Source: Emcibacteraceae bacterium (GTDB lineage Bacteria; Pseudomonadota; Alphaproteobacteria; Sphingomonadales; Emcibacteraceae). From it: 64,000 bases of DNA. Where the stretch lies: assembly GCA_041396985.1 (NCBI GenBank), contig JAWKXO010000002.1, forward strand, positions 507,501-571,500. Direction: 5' to 3'. Position 1 is the first letter of the stretch; each line of letters starts with the position of its first letter. Positions 26,056 to 35,120 of this stretch are shown here, piece after piece. The notes under the pieces were generated by a model that did no database searches, was not told the origin of the DNA, and saw only the letters and a list, made by a program, of their open reading frames with translations. Position numbers and translations under genes: made by a program.

Positions 26056-27996
26056 CTATTTCAATCTGTTATTGATGAGGTCCTGGACGACGGCTGGGTC
26101 AGCGAGGGTTGAGATATCGCCGAGGTTTGATGTGTCATTCTCGGCGATTTTTCTTAATATCCGTCGCATGATTTTGCCGGACCGTGTTTTGGGCAGTCCC
26201 GGCGCGAACTGGATATGATCGGGCGTGGCGATGGGGCCGATTTCCTTTCTGACCCAGTTTACCAGTTCCTTTCTGAGCTCTTCCCCCGGAGCATGTCCGC
26301 CCATCAGGGTGACATAGGCATAAATACCCTGTCCCTTGATCGGGTGAGGGAAGCCGACCACGGCCGCTTCCGCCACGTCCTCATGGGCGACCAGGGCACT
26401 TTCGACCTCGGCCGTGCCCATACGGTGACCGGAAACATTAATCACATCATCAACCCGCCCGGTGATCCAGTAATAGCCGTCCTCATCGCGGCGGCAGCCG
26501 TCGCCGGTAAAATATTTGCCTTTATAGGTGGAGAAATAGGTCTGGTAAAAGCGCTGATGATCACCGTAAACGGTGCGCATCTGCCCCGGCCAGCTGTCGG
26601 TGATGCAGAGATTGCCCGAAGCCGGTCCTTCAAGCACCTTGCCGTCCCCGTCGACCAGCTGGGGTATGATGCCAAAAAACGGCCGGGTGGCCGAACCCGG
26701 TTTTAACGCCGTCGCTCCGGGCAGCGGCGTGATCAGAATACCGCCGGTTTCCGTCTGCCACCAGGTATCGACAATCGGGCAGCGGGCATCGCCAACCACA
26801 TGATAATACCATTCCCAGGCTTCCGGGTTGATCGGCTCGCCGACACTGCCGAGGATACGCAGACTGCTGAGATCACATTTTTTGACAAACCCGTCTCCCG
26901 CGCCCATCAGGGCCCGGATCGCCGTCGGTGCCGTATAGAAAATATTGACCTTATGCTTCTCGCAGACCTGCCAGAAGCGTGAGGCGTCCGGATAGGTCGG
27001 CACCCCTTCAAAGACAAGCGTGGTGGCGCCGTTGGCCAGAGGACCATAAACAATATAGCTGTGGCCCGTCACCCAGCCCACATCGGCAGTGCACCAGTAA
27101 ATATCCCCGTCATGATAATCAAACACATATTGATGGGTCAGGCTGGCATAAACCAGATAGCCGCCGGTCGTATGAAGAACCCCCTTGGGCTGTCCGGTGG
27201 AGCCGGAGGTATAAAGAATAAACAGCGGGTCTTCCGCCTTCATCTCCTCGGCCGGGCAATCCGCATCCACCTTCGCCGCCTCGTCCTGATACCAGACATC
27301 CCGGCCCTCAGTGAAGCCGACATCGCCGCCGGTGACCCGCACAACAATCACGGTCGAGACAATGGTTCCGGGATGCTCAAGCGCCTCATCCACATTGTTT
27401 TTCAGTGGGATGACTTTGTTCCCTCTCAGTCCCTCATCGGCGGTGATCACGATATGACTGTCACAGTCAACCAGACGCCCGGCCAGCGCCTCCGGTGAAA
27501 AGCCGCCAAACACCACCGAATGAATGGCGCCGATCCGCGCACAGGCCAGCATGGCATAAACCGCTTCCGGCACCATCGGCATATAAAGGGTGATGCGATC
27601 ACCCTTTTTGGCGCCCCGGGACTTCAGCACATTGGCAAAACGGCACACTTCCCCGTGAAGCTCACGGTACGTGATATGACGCGATACATTGGGGTCATCC
27701 CCCTCAAAGATAATCGCTGTCTGATCGCCGCGGCTTTCCAGATGCCGGTCAACACAGTTGACGCAGGCATTTAAGGTTCCGTCCTCATACCAGCGGATAT
27801 GAAGATCATCCTCAGAAAAACTGACATCCTTTACCTTGCTGTAAGGCCGTGTCCAGTCCAGACGACGTCCCATCTCCCCCCAGAACCCTTCCGGGTCCGA
27901 TAAAGAACGGGCATATAAATCATTATACCGGTCTGCGTTGATCAGGGCAGACTTCGCTACCGATGCATCAACCAAATGCGTTTCAATACTATACAT
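26056..27996 (-). CDS. acs: Acetyl-CoA synthetase
   Basis: This 646-residue AMP-forming synthetase activates acetate to acetyl-CoA. It shows the P-loop-like YTSGSTGQPKGVLHTTGG, the WWQTETGG adenylation motif, and the C-terminal regulatory lysine region PKTRSGKIMRRILRKIA that is acetylated in this family. Length is standard. Its base composition is strikingly different from its neighbours: 37 of 60 bases at 26701-26760 are G or C, against 20 of 60 at 28681-28740 in the next gene. This suggests transfer or distinctive codon use. It would feed acetyl-CoA from acetate or from dehydrogenase pathways nearby. Confidence 0.96.
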   Translation of the reverse strand: MYSIETHLVDASVAKSALINADRYNDLYARSLSDPEGFWGEMGRRLDWTRPYSKVKDVSFSEDDLHIRWYEDGTLNACVNCVDRHLESRGDQTAIIFEGDDPNVSRHITYRELHGEVCRFANVLKSRGAKKGDRITLYMPMVPEAVYAMLACARIGAIHSVVFGGFSPEALAGRLVDCDSHIVITADEGLRGNKVIPLKNNVDEALEHPGTIVSTVIVVRVTGGDVGFTEGRDVWYQDEAAKVDADCPAEEMKAEDPLFILYTSGSTGQPKGVLHTTGGYLVYASLTHQYVFDYHDGDIYWCTADVGWVTGHSYIVYGPLANGATTLVFEGVPTYPDASRFWQVCEKHKVNIFYTAPTAIRALMGAGDGFVKKCDLSSLRILGSVGEPINPEAWEWYYHVVGDARCPIVDTWWQTETGGILITPLPGATALKPGSATRPFFGIIPQLVDGDGKVLEGPASGNLCITDSWPGQMRTVYGDHQRFYQTYFSTYKGKYFTGDGCRRDEDGYYWITGRVDDVINVSGHRMGTAEVESALVAHEDVAEAAVVGFPHPIKGQGIYAYVTLMGGHAPGEELRKELVNWVRKEIGPIATPDHIQFAPGLPKTRSGKIMRRILRKIAENDTSNLGDISTLADPAVVQDLINNRLK

Positions 27997-28062
27997 ATAG
28001 TTTACAGCCTTAAGCTTTAAATTTTATTTTTTAGTAATGTTAATTAGTCAGGGAATAAATGT

Positions 28063-29223
28063 CTATTTTTTTGATAATTCGCGAATAATAAATCTGGCCG
28101 GATGGAGCAAATGGCATATGTTTTCCTGAAATGGCAACGGCTCAGCACTGAGTAATGAAGTTAAATATTTTGCGAGGATAGGGGCGGAAACAAATCCCTT
28201 TGAGCCAAGGCCCGCCAGAATAAATAAATTTTTGTGAAGGGGGGCATCGGGAAAGACTTCATATTTATTCCCGTGGTGAATATTGTTATAGGATGTCAGA
28301 TATCTGTTATGATCGGGGACGGGGCCACAAAGGGGTAAATGGTCATTCGTCATTGCCCGAATGCCACGGCGGCCTCCAATAACTTCAACATTCTTAAAAG
28401 AATAAGGAGACTTCCTTAGATTTTCGTCATGGACTTTTTTTGATATTTTCAATGATGTATTTTTTTCAAAGCTGGCACCACAAATATTAAATCTATCACC
28501 ATTCGATAATATTGGGGGGGTGAGATATCCTGCTGAATTTAAAATAATATTTTCATCATAATCTGATTTTAAATAGGAAATTTGGCCGGCCAGTTTTTTA
28601 AGAGGAATATTTTTAAACTGGGCTATGTTGGAGCAGCTATATGAATTAGCGATGATGACGGCATTTGCCTCAAGAATAGGATTGTCATCGGGATCACATA
28701 AAACCCAACTATCATTTTTGTCCTTTAATATGCGTTTTACTGTTGCATTAAAAATTATATTATCAGTGCTGCAAAAAATATTCTTAATATTTTTCGGCTT
28801 AATATAACCTGATTTTGTGAAAATAAGTTCATTTCCTTCAAGATGGACACTTTCAGAAGGATATTTTTGTGACATTTTCCTGTAACGTTCTAATGTCTGG
28901 GCATTTTCAGCATATTTGATCAGAGGACATGACGTAAATATGTCAGCTCCAAGACTGGGGTAATATCTTAAAGCATATTCATAAGCCATATCATAAAATG
29001 ATTTTTGAATGGACTCTCCTGCACTGATATAGGGATCAAGTATAGCGACCGGATTGCCAGATGCTTCACTTAAAAGTTGATCGTTTTTTTCGAGTAAGGT
29101 TACCCGATATCCTTCATTTTTCAGATGAAGGAATAAAATAATGCCGGAAATGCCGCCGCCGACAATTGCTATATGTGCATTTGATTTAATCGGCTCGGGC
29201 AGTTTGAACCATGGTTTATTCAT
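28063..29223 (-). CDS. FAD-dependent MnmC-type oxidoreductase (single domain)
   Basis: This 386-residue flavoprotein begins with the dinucleotide motif HIAIVGGGISGIILFLHLKNEGY and resembles the C-terminal oxidase half of MnmC, which removes the carboxymethyl group from cmnm5s2U34 in tRNA wobble positions. Family-specific blocks are LSEASGNPVAILDPYIS near residue 50, GGRRGIRAMTNDHLPLCGPVPD near 280, and GLGSKGFVSAPILAKYL near 340. The N-terminal methyltransferase half of bifunctional MnmC is absent, and no partner gene is adjacent. D-amino-acid dehydrogenase-like DAO proteins are an alternative. The gene is AT-rich. Confidence 0.72.
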   Translation of the reverse strand: MNKPWFKLPEPIKSNAHIAIVGGGISGIILFLHLKNEGYRVTLLEKNDQLLSEASGNPVAILDPYISAGESIQKSFYDMAYEYALRYYPSLGADIFTSCPLIKYAENAQTLERYRKMSQKYPSESVHLEGNELIFTKSGYIKPKNIKNIFCSTDNIIFNATVKRILKDKNDSWVLCDPDDNPILEANAVIIANSYSCSNIAQFKNIPLKKLAGQISYLKSDYDENIILNSAGYLTPPILSNGDRFNICGASFEKNTSLKISKKVHDENLRKSPYSFKNVEVIGGRRGIRAMTNDHLPLCGPVPDHNRYLTSYNNIHHGNKYEVFPDAPLHKNLFILAGLGSKGFVSAPILAKYLTSLLSAEPLPFQENICHLLHPARFIIRELSKK

Positions 29224-29345
29224 TTTTAAACGATCTTAGAAATCTATATTTTTTAAATAATATAAGACTTATCATATTCTGAAAGTTATATTGGATAATA
29301 TTTAGAAGATTTTTTAGGCATATCTGAAGTAATGAAAGAAACAAA

Positions 29346-29933
29346 ATGAAAAAAAATATTCTTATTTTTTTATGTTTGCTTATGTCACCTGCATCGGTAT
29401 CGAAGGGGTCTGCCCAGAGTGTTAATGATCTTGTTGTGCCTTGCGCAATTCCATTTTACCGTGAACTCGATTTTACTGTTGGAGAATGGCAGGTTTTTAA
29501 TAAGGAAACAGGAAAGCTTGCAGGATATGACAGAATTGGCCGTATTCTGAAAGGTTGTGCCATTCAGCAGATATGGGTGTCGTTAGACGACCATTTCTCT
29601 TCTAAATATGTTCCGTTTCGGATGAACGGGCGAAGTGTAACGGCGTTTAACGGGTCATACTGGGTTCAGTTATGGGTCGATAATCAGGCGGGTGTACAAT
29701 TTTTAAAAGGCGGTCCTGAGAAAGATAAGTTTGTTTTAAAAAGTGATGGAGCCATTGGAGGTTATGACTATAAAATAAGCTGGCAGCGGCAGGATGACGG
29801 TACATTACTGAATATACATCAACGACGTGAGACCAAGGAAAGTGAAACCGGTCCTTGGGAGACTTTATATGAATGGGTATATGTGAAAAACCTTAACCGG
29901 GATCTTTATCCCAATGAAGAAGATGAGGATTAA
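29346..29933 (+). CDS. Exported protein of unknown function (DUF1579-like)
   Basis: This 195-residue protein has a signal peptide ending GSAQ and a beta-rich mature part. The blocks LDFTVGEWQVFNKETGKLAGYDRI, LKGCAIQQIW and YDYKISWQRQDDGTLLNIHQRR resemble a lipocalin-like exported family (DUF1579-type, with a conserved GEW near the start). Two cysteines (CAIPFY, GCAIQQ) could form a disulfide. No operon partner. Function unknown. Confidence 0.65.
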   Translation: MKKNILIFLCLLMSPASVSKGSAQSVNDLVVPCAIPFYRELDFTVGEWQVFNKETGKLAGYDRIGRILKGCAIQQIWVSLDDHFSSKYVPFRMNGRSVTAFNGSYWVQLWVDNQAGVQFLKGGPEKDKFVLKSDGAIGGYDYKISWQRQDDGTLLNIHQRRETKESETGPWETLYEWVYVKNLNRDLYPNEEDED

Positions 29934-29945
29934 GTCAAAGTCAGG

Positions 29946-32141
29946 CTAAAGCCTTTTTAAGAAAGAGACGAATTCTTCCTGATTAATCGGGCGGCAGAAA
30001 TAATATCCCTGTAAAATATCACATCCTTTTTCTTTAAGAATTTCAACATGCTTTTCAGTTTCGACACCTTCACCCACTACCTTAAGACCCAGACTGTGAC
30101 CAAGGCGAATGACCGCGTCTGTAATGGCCGCGTCATCAGGATCTTCATGGATGTTACGGATGAATGACTGGTCTATTTTAAGCTGATCAACTGGAAATCT
30201 TTTTAGGTAGGCGAGGGATGAATATCCGGTACCAAAATCATCAATTGAAAGGTTGACGCCCAATGCTTTCAGCTGTTCAAGCTTCATTACAACATTGTCC
30301 GTATTCTTAATGACCATTCCTTCTGTAATCTCAAGCTCAAGCCAGCAGGGCTCTAGATTGGAATGATTAATAGCATCTTCAATGGTTTTCACAAAATTAT
30401 CAGAGTGGAATTGTCTTGCAGAAATATTAACGCTGATACGTATTTTGGGAAGTCCCTGATCCTGCCAGCTTTTGGCCACTTTACAGGCAGTATTTAATAC
30501 CCATTGACCTATAGGGATCATCAGCCCGCAAATTTCAGCAACAGGGATAAAACTATATGGCGGAATCATCCCTTTTTCCGGATGTTCCCAGCGAATGAGA
30601 GCTTCAGCACCGACCAGTTTATTGGTTTTTGCGTCAAACTGGGGCTGGTATTGCAGCAGAAGCTCATCATTTTCCAGTGCTTTATTGAGATCGATTTCAA
30701 GCTGCTTTTGAGCTTTAGTTTCGGCATCCATTTGCTGATCATAGAGACGATAAAGACGCCTTCCGTCATCTTTTGCCTGATAGAGGGCAACATCCGCCAT
30801 TCTAATTAGTTCTATGGGTGTGTCAGAATCATCAGGGTAAAAACTTACCCCAATGCTGGTACCAATCTGAATGATATTGCCATCAATCTCAGCCGGTTGT
30901 TGAATGCTGTGAATAATTCTGTCAGCAATTGTTATGATATTTTTATCGTTTTCTATATTGGATAAAACGATTGCGAACTCATCCCCGCCAAGACGGGCAA
31001 CTGTATCAACTTCCCTGGCGCAATAAAGTAGTCTTTCAGCCACTACCTTTAATAATTTGTCACCGATTGCGTGACCGTATAGGTCATTTACCGGTTTAAA
31101 TTTATCAAGATCCAAAATCATCACGGCTACTTTTTTATCAAGCCGCTTTGCAATTTTGAGGGCATCTTCAAGTCTTGCGGATAGAAGATTACGATTGGCA
31201 AGACCGGTTAGGCTGTCATGCCACGCCATATGCCGGATTATTTTTTCGGCTTCATGCTGTTCGCTGACATTTCTGATTAATACTGTATAGTGTTTTTCCT
31301 GCTCCAGAAAAACTTCCCGAATATCAATTCGCAGAGGGACTGTTGAACCATCTTTACGGATACCTGTTTCGTCAGATTTATAAACATTAAGTCCATCAAC
31401 CTTCTTACTCAGGAAGGATACAAAATCCTTGGATATTTTAAGATATTGAGATTTTAGAAGTGATTTTAATTCCATTCCAATAAATTCAGTAGGCTCATAA
31501 CCAAATATAATGGACATGGCATTATTTGCAGCAACGATTTGTCCTTTGCTGTTTAAGGTCACCAGACCTTCTTCCATTGCATTCAGAATAATCTGAATTC
31601 TCTGTGCTGAATTTGCCGCTTCTTCCTTTGCGATGGCCAGATCTTCTGCCATATGAATGGCTTCTCTGGTCTGTGATTCCAGATATTCCTTGGCAGCCTG
31701 AAATTCAATAAGCTGGTTTTTTTCTTGATTTGTATCTTCAAGTAAAGTCAGCACAAGACCTTTTTTTGTAAAAAACTCGACCTTGCATTCAATTGTCTTG
31801 TGTTCGTCAATGTTAAACTTATAAATCCAATTGAAATTATTACTGGCGTTGCCATCATGGAACATTTCAATAATCAGGTTGATTGATTTTAAATTTTCTT
31901 GCGCTAAATTATTGTTGTATAAAGGAAAATTAAATATATCTCTTAAATTGTTTTTGTCGCTAATTCGGCTCTGATATGTCAGTATCTGAGAAAAAAACAC
32001 ATTATTGTAATCAATCAAATTTAACTTGTTATCGAATAAAGCAACACCAAAAGGCAGACTGTTTAGAATGCTTTCAATATCGAATAAATCATGCGACTTA
32101 TTACGGTCAAATGGCGTTACCTTTTTGGTCAGTTGGCTCAT
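29946..32141 (-). CDS. PAS-GGDEF-EAL cyclic-di-GMP enzyme
   Basis: This 731-residue protein has a PAS-like region (about 20-135), a short coiled coil (about 140-182), a second PAS domain (about 183-298), GGDEF (about 305-465) and EAL (about 480-731). The active site GGDEF is intact at 385-389, with a product-inhibition RxxD site at 376-379. The phosphodiesterase motif EAL is intact at 513-515, along with ELEITEG, IDDFGTGYSSL, LKID and GEGVET. It therefore looks catalytically competent in both directions. No transmembrane segment is visible, so it is probably cytoplasmic. The PAS ligand is unknown. Confidence 0.93.
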   Translation of the reverse strand: MSQLTKKVTPFDRNKSHDLFDIESILNSLPFGVALFDNKLNLIDYNNVFFSQILTYQSRISDKNNLRDIFNFPLYNNNLAQENLKSINLIIEMFHDGNASNNFNWIYKFNIDEHKTIECKVEFFTKKGLVLTLLEDTNQEKNQLIEFQAAKEYLESQTREAIHMAEDLAIAKEEAANSAQRIQIILNAMEEGLVTLNSKGQIVAANNAMSIIFGYEPTEFIGMELKSLLKSQYLKISKDFVSFLSKKVDGLNVYKSDETGIRKDGSTVPLRIDIREVFLEQEKHYTVLIRNVSEQHEAEKIIRHMAWHDSLTGLANRNLLSARLEDALKIAKRLDKKVAVMILDLDKFKPVNDLYGHAIGDKLLKVVAERLLYCAREVDTVARLGGDEFAIVLSNIENDKNIITIADRIIHSIQQPAEIDGNIIQIGTSIGVSFYPDDSDTPIELIRMADVALYQAKDDGRRLYRLYDQQMDAETKAQKQLEIDLNKALENDELLLQYQPQFDAKTNKLVGAEALIRWEHPEKGMIPPYSFIPVAEICGLMIPIGQWVLNTACKVAKSWQDQGLPKIRISVNISARQFHSDNFVKTIEDAINHSNLEPCWLELEITEGMVIKNTDNVVMKLEQLKALGVNLSIDDFGTGYSSLAYLKRFPVDQLKIDQSFIRNIHEDPDDAAITDAVIRLGHSLGLKVVGEGVETEKHVEILKEKGCDILQGYYFCRPINQEEFVSFLKRL

Positions 32142-32295
32142 ACCTATCCGATGTATTTTTTAATATATTGAAGAGCCTATGAGCTTAAGTTTAATTTTAT
32201 GTTAATTTATAATATATTAGATAGAATTCACAGCGTGAGAGTTTTTCCTTAAAGTTGTTATTTTGGCTTTCTCGAGGACTATAATTTTACTCAAT

Positions 32296-32313
32296 TCAAT
32301 GATGCATCATTGA
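32296..32313. promoter_or_regulatory. Perfect 18-bp palindrome, probable operator
   Basis: TCAATGATGCATCATTGA reads the same on both strands. It sits about 90 bases upstream of the TusA-like/SufE/TauE cluster and about 150 bases from the divergent GGDEF-EAL gene. It has the form of a dimeric repressor site. I cannot name the regulator. Confidence 0.5.
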
Positions 32314-32403
32314 TCTTCTATAATTTATGCTTTGCTTGTGGCGAAACTAATTGCTAAATCAACGTCAGTAAACTTAATCGTAATAATTTTAGAGGAGTAT
32401 ATC

Positions 32404-32637
32404 ATTTCCATAAAGGCGGCCGAGAGACTTGATGTAAGTGGGCATAAATGCCCCATACCGGTGCTACGGCTTCGTCGGGCCATGGAAAAAATGAGTGTCG
32501 GGGAATGTCTCGAATTAAAGGCAACGGATCCGATGACAATGATTGACATTCCAAATTTCTGCCGCGAAACGGAACAGAAACTGGTACACACAACAGAAAC
32601 AGATAAGCATATAATTTTTGTGATTGAAAAATGCTGA
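32404..32637 (+). CDS. TusA/SirA-family sulfur-carrier-like protein, probable ATT start
   Basis: This protein of about 77 residues has the TusA fold: LDVSGHKCPIPVLRLRRAM with the active C-P-x-P cysteine, then GECLELKATDPMTMIDIPNFC and a final beta-strand. Such proteins pass persulfide sulfur to partners. No ATG, GTG or TTG lies in frame at a suitable place. AGAGGAG is followed six bases later by ATT (32404), which would start the protein exactly where TusA proteins begin. A TTG at 32332 or GTG at 32338 would add about 22 odd hydrophobic residues and lacks a ribosome site. A SufE gene follows closely. Confidence 0.78.
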   Translation: MSIKAAERLDVSGHKCPIPVLRLRRAMEKMSVGECLELKATDPMTMIDIPNFCRETEQKLVHTTETDKHIIFVIEKC

Positions 32638-32668
32638 CTTATCAGAAAAATCAAAGTGACTTTGTGTT

Positions 32669-33070
32669 ATGAATATTGAAGAAATAAAAGAAACTTTTGA
32701 GTTTATGGATGAATGGGAAGACCGGTACCGCTATATTATTGACCTTGGCCGCCAGCTCCCTGATTTTGACGAAAAAGACCAGACGGAAGAAAACCGTGTA
32801 CACGGCTGTACCAGCAAAGTCTGGCTGGTGTATGAAAAACAGGGTGATAAATTAATTTTTAAGGGTGATAGTGATGCCCATATCGTCCGTGGACTTGTAT
32901 CTATTATCCTCATGATTTTTTCAAACAAAACACCGGAAGAAATTATCAACACCGACGCAAAAGCCATTTTATCAGATTTGGGATTATCACAGCATTTGTC
33001 CCCAATGAGAACGAATGGGTTATTTGCAATGGTTGAGCGTATTAAAGCAATAGGGAAAAGCTTTCTTTGA
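32669..33070 (+). CDS. sufE: SufE-family cysteine desulfurase activator
   Basis: This 133-residue protein accepts persulfide sulfur from a SufS-type desulfurase for Fe-S cluster assembly. The catalytic cysteine sits in VHGCTSKVWLVYE near residue 47. The N-terminal FEFMDEWEDRYRYIIDLGRQLP and the later LSQHLSPMRTNGLFAMVERI are typical of the family. The stop codon overlaps the next gene (TTGA). Grouping with a TusA-like protein and an anion exporter suggests a sulfur-handling unit beyond Fe-S assembly. Confidence 0.92.
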   Translation: MNIEEIKETFEFMDEWEDRYRYIIDLGRQLPDFDEKDQTEENRVHGCTSKVWLVYEKQGDKLIFKGDSDAHIVRGLVSIILMIFSNKTPEEIINTDAKAILSDLGLSQHLSPMRTNGLFAMVERIKAIGKSFL

Positions 33071-33888
33071 ACGAATTAGCGGAAATGGTTCCTTTGATAT
33101 TAGGTATGCTGGCGGCAGGGGTCGTGAGTGGTGTTATGGCGGGGCTGCTGGGGATCGGCGGCGGGATTGTTGTTGTCCCAATCCTTGAATTTGCTCTTTC
33201 TGTTTTCGGGGTTGATGAAACAGTTCGTATGCATATAGCGATTGCCACCTCACTTGCCATTATTATTGTTACGTCTTTTTCATCGGCGAGAGCACATCAC
33301 AGGCGTGGAAATGTTGACTTGAAACTTATCAAAAGCTGGGCAGTATCTATGTTGATTGCTGCTGCAGTCGGTAGTTTTGCAGCATCAAAATTAAACGGAA
33401 AATCACTGGTCATTCTGTTTGCCTTGCTCGCTTTTTTTGTAGCCCTTAAAATGCTTTTCAAGGGGGACACCAAAAAAGCAGGGGAGCAGTTCCCGGATAG
33501 TATTGCTGTCCAGCTTATGCCAATATCAATAGGCGGTCTATCCAGCATGATGGGAATTGGCGGGGGTGTTATGGGGGTCAGTTTTATGACGCTTTTTGGA
33601 ATGCCAATTCACAGGGCGGTGGGGACTGCTTCCTTTTTTGGCGTGTTAATCAGCATTCCCGGGACGATTAGTTATATGATTACGGGCTATGGTGTAGAAG
33701 GACTTCCGCCGGGCAATATTGGATATGTCAATTTGTTCGGGCTCGCACTGGTGGCTCCGGTTTCTTATTTTGCAGCACCGATTGGTGCTAAAATTGCGCA
33801 TCGGCTGGATCAGCGGCAGTTAAATTTGGCTTTTGGAGCCTTTTTATTGTTTGTTTCAAGCCAGATGATTTACCGCTATCTTTTCTAA
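33067..33888 (+). CDS. TauE/SafE-family sulfite/anion exporter
   Basis: This membrane protein of up to 273 residues has about eight helices and the two family repeats, GLLGIGGGIVVVPILEF near residue 28 and SMMGIGGGVMGVSFMTLFG near 160. Members export sulfite, sulfoacetate and related anions. The TTG at 33067 overlaps the sufE stop and has GGAAAAG upstream; ATG 33085 is an alternative. A sulfite exporter fits with the probable sulfite dehydrogenase at the left of the window, although the two loci are about 28 kb apart. Confidence 0.87.
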   Translation: MNELAEMVPLILGMLAAGVVSGVMAGLLGIGGGIVVVPILEFALSVFGVDETVRMHIAIATSLAIIIVTSFSSARAHHRRGNVDLKLIKSWAVSMLIAAAVGSFAASKLNGKSLVILFALLAFFVALKMLFKGDTKKAGEQFPDSIAVQLMPISIGGLSSMMGIGGGVMGVSFMTLFGMPIHRAVGTASFFGVLISIPGTISYMITGYGVEGLPPGNIGYVNLFGLALVAPVSYFAAPIGAKIAHRLDQRQLNLAFGAFLLFVSSQMIYRYLF

Positions 33889-33890
33889 AT

Positions 33891-33917
33891 AAAAAAAACC
33901 CCGGCTAAAAGCCGGGG
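33891..33917 (-). terminator. Rho-independent terminator of the ABC operon
   Basis: CCCCGGCT and AGCCGGGG form an 8-bp stem with a 3-base loop, followed on the minus strand by a run of eight T residues. It lies 50 bases after the permease stop. No T tract follows on the plus strand. Confidence 0.85.
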
Positions 33918-33969
33918 CAAGAGGGAAGATATCGGGCAGGACGAATTTCCTGCCCTTAAGGTAATCATG

Positions 33970-34893
33970 TTAAGCAATACTGTTTCTTTTGCGGATTTGG
34001 ATGCATCCAATGATCATTGCCGCCGCCACAACAATGCCGGCCCAGAATGATGGCTCTGCGAAGCTGCCGAACAGTCCAAAGATACTACTGACCATGGTTG
34101 CACCGTGATCAACATCATAGCGGTCTACATACGTTTCCAGATGAATGAAGCGGGATTGCAGGGCGCTCTCCAGAAAATGGCTGCCGAAGAAAAGATTTTC
34201 AATAATGATGATTAAAACCGGAATGATAAATGCCAACAGAAAAGGGGAACGACGTGAAAAGCTTGATACAAGCATGAACCAAGTAAAGATCGGTAAAGTC
34301 CAGAGAATGATGACAAAAGTGGGGATGATGTCTCCGGTGAGTACAGCCATGTAATTGATGTTAGAGAAGACAAGATTCCAAGCACTATAGTCTGTATGCA
34401 GGGCAACCATTGCGCCAAGCATCAACATGGTGGCAAATTGAATGATGAGAGCAAACCCAATGGCAATAATTGGTAAAACAACGATAACAGTTGCGAGCTT
34501 AACCAGCACTTCCTGAGTGTCGGAAACCGGCATTGATTTCCAGAAAAGGATAGTTTTGTCCTTTCTTTCGTCAAACAGAACGGAAAGAGCTGTAAATACC
34601 ATACTGAAAGCTACGGTGATCATCAGGATCATCGGCGAAACCATAACCATACCGGTCACTATTTCAGATGATTTCGGTCCAAAATCCGGGTCGCGTGCAA
34701 TATGATCACTCATGGACATACCGTCTATCATCATGCCGTGGCCATTTACCATCGCGACAAGTCCAAAAAAGATAAACAGTCCTGTAACGACCATAGGTGT
34801 TACAAGTATGGCACGTTTGTTATCCCAGAACTCTTTAAGGAATAGAGCCTTAATCGGGTTATAGCCATTTATTGTTGTTAAAGTAGAAAACAT
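33970..34893 (-). CDS. ABC transporter permease
   Basis: This 307-residue protein has about six hydrophobic helices in the ABC-2-like arrangement, starting with a cytoplasmic KALFLKEFWDNKRAILVTP segment. A large extracytoplasmic loop with HGMMIDGMSMSDHIARDPDFG lies between helices 1 and 2. The ATG at 34893 has GGAG six bases upstream and is preferred to the TTG at 34905. It is the last gene of a YtrA-type operon. It resembles permeases of bacitracin- or envelope-stress-responsive exporters, but the substrate is unknown. Confidence 0.8.
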   Translation of the reverse strand: MFSTLTTINGYNPIKALFLKEFWDNKRAILVTPMVVTGLFIFFGLVAMVNGHGMMIDGMSMSDHIARDPDFGPKSSEIVTGMVMVSPMILMITVAFSMVFTALSVLFDERKDKTILFWKSMPVSDTQEVLVKLATVIVVLPIIAIGFALIIQFATMLMLGAMVALHTDYSAWNLVFSNINYMAVLTGDIIPTFVIILWTLPIFTWFMLVSSFSRRSPFLLAFIIPVLIIIIENLFFGSHFLESALQSRFIHLETYVDRYDVDHGATMVSSIFGLFGSFAEPSFWAGIVVAAAMIIGCIQIRKRNSIA

Positions 34894-34914
34894 TTCATTC
34901 TCCAATTATTGTAT

Positions 34915-35118
34915 TTAAATAAAAAGGCATAGGCCGATGGCACAAACCATGACATTGTTTTTTATTGGCGCTGCTTTTTCAATTGTTAAGTTATGCCCAA
35001 TGCTTGAAGCACTTAAGCCTCTTATGCCAACGGTTGCGATGGTTATCAGAAAGGCAATAAGCCCAATATTAACGAGAGTATAAATATTATTGCGGTTTTT
35101 AGATTGCGTTGTTTCCAT
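34915..35118 (-). CDS. Small membrane protein in ABC operon
   Basis: This 67-residue protein has two hydrophobic stretches (YTLVNIGLIAFLITIATVGI and VMVCAIGLCLFI) and no recognised domain. AGGGGAAT provides a strong ribosome site. Its place between the ATPase and permease genes argues that it is a real, co-translated component, perhaps an accessory subunit. Function unknown. Confidence 0.6.
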   Translation of the reverse strand: METTQSKNRNNIYTLVNIGLIAFLITIATVGIRGLSASSIGHNLTIEKAAPIKNNVMVCAIGLCLFI

Positions 35119-35120
35119 GA

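Noticed and set aside
32325..32654. Minus-strand 109-codon frame opposite the TusA-like gene
   Set aside because: The plus strand has the CPxP motif and a ribosome site; the minus frame has neither.
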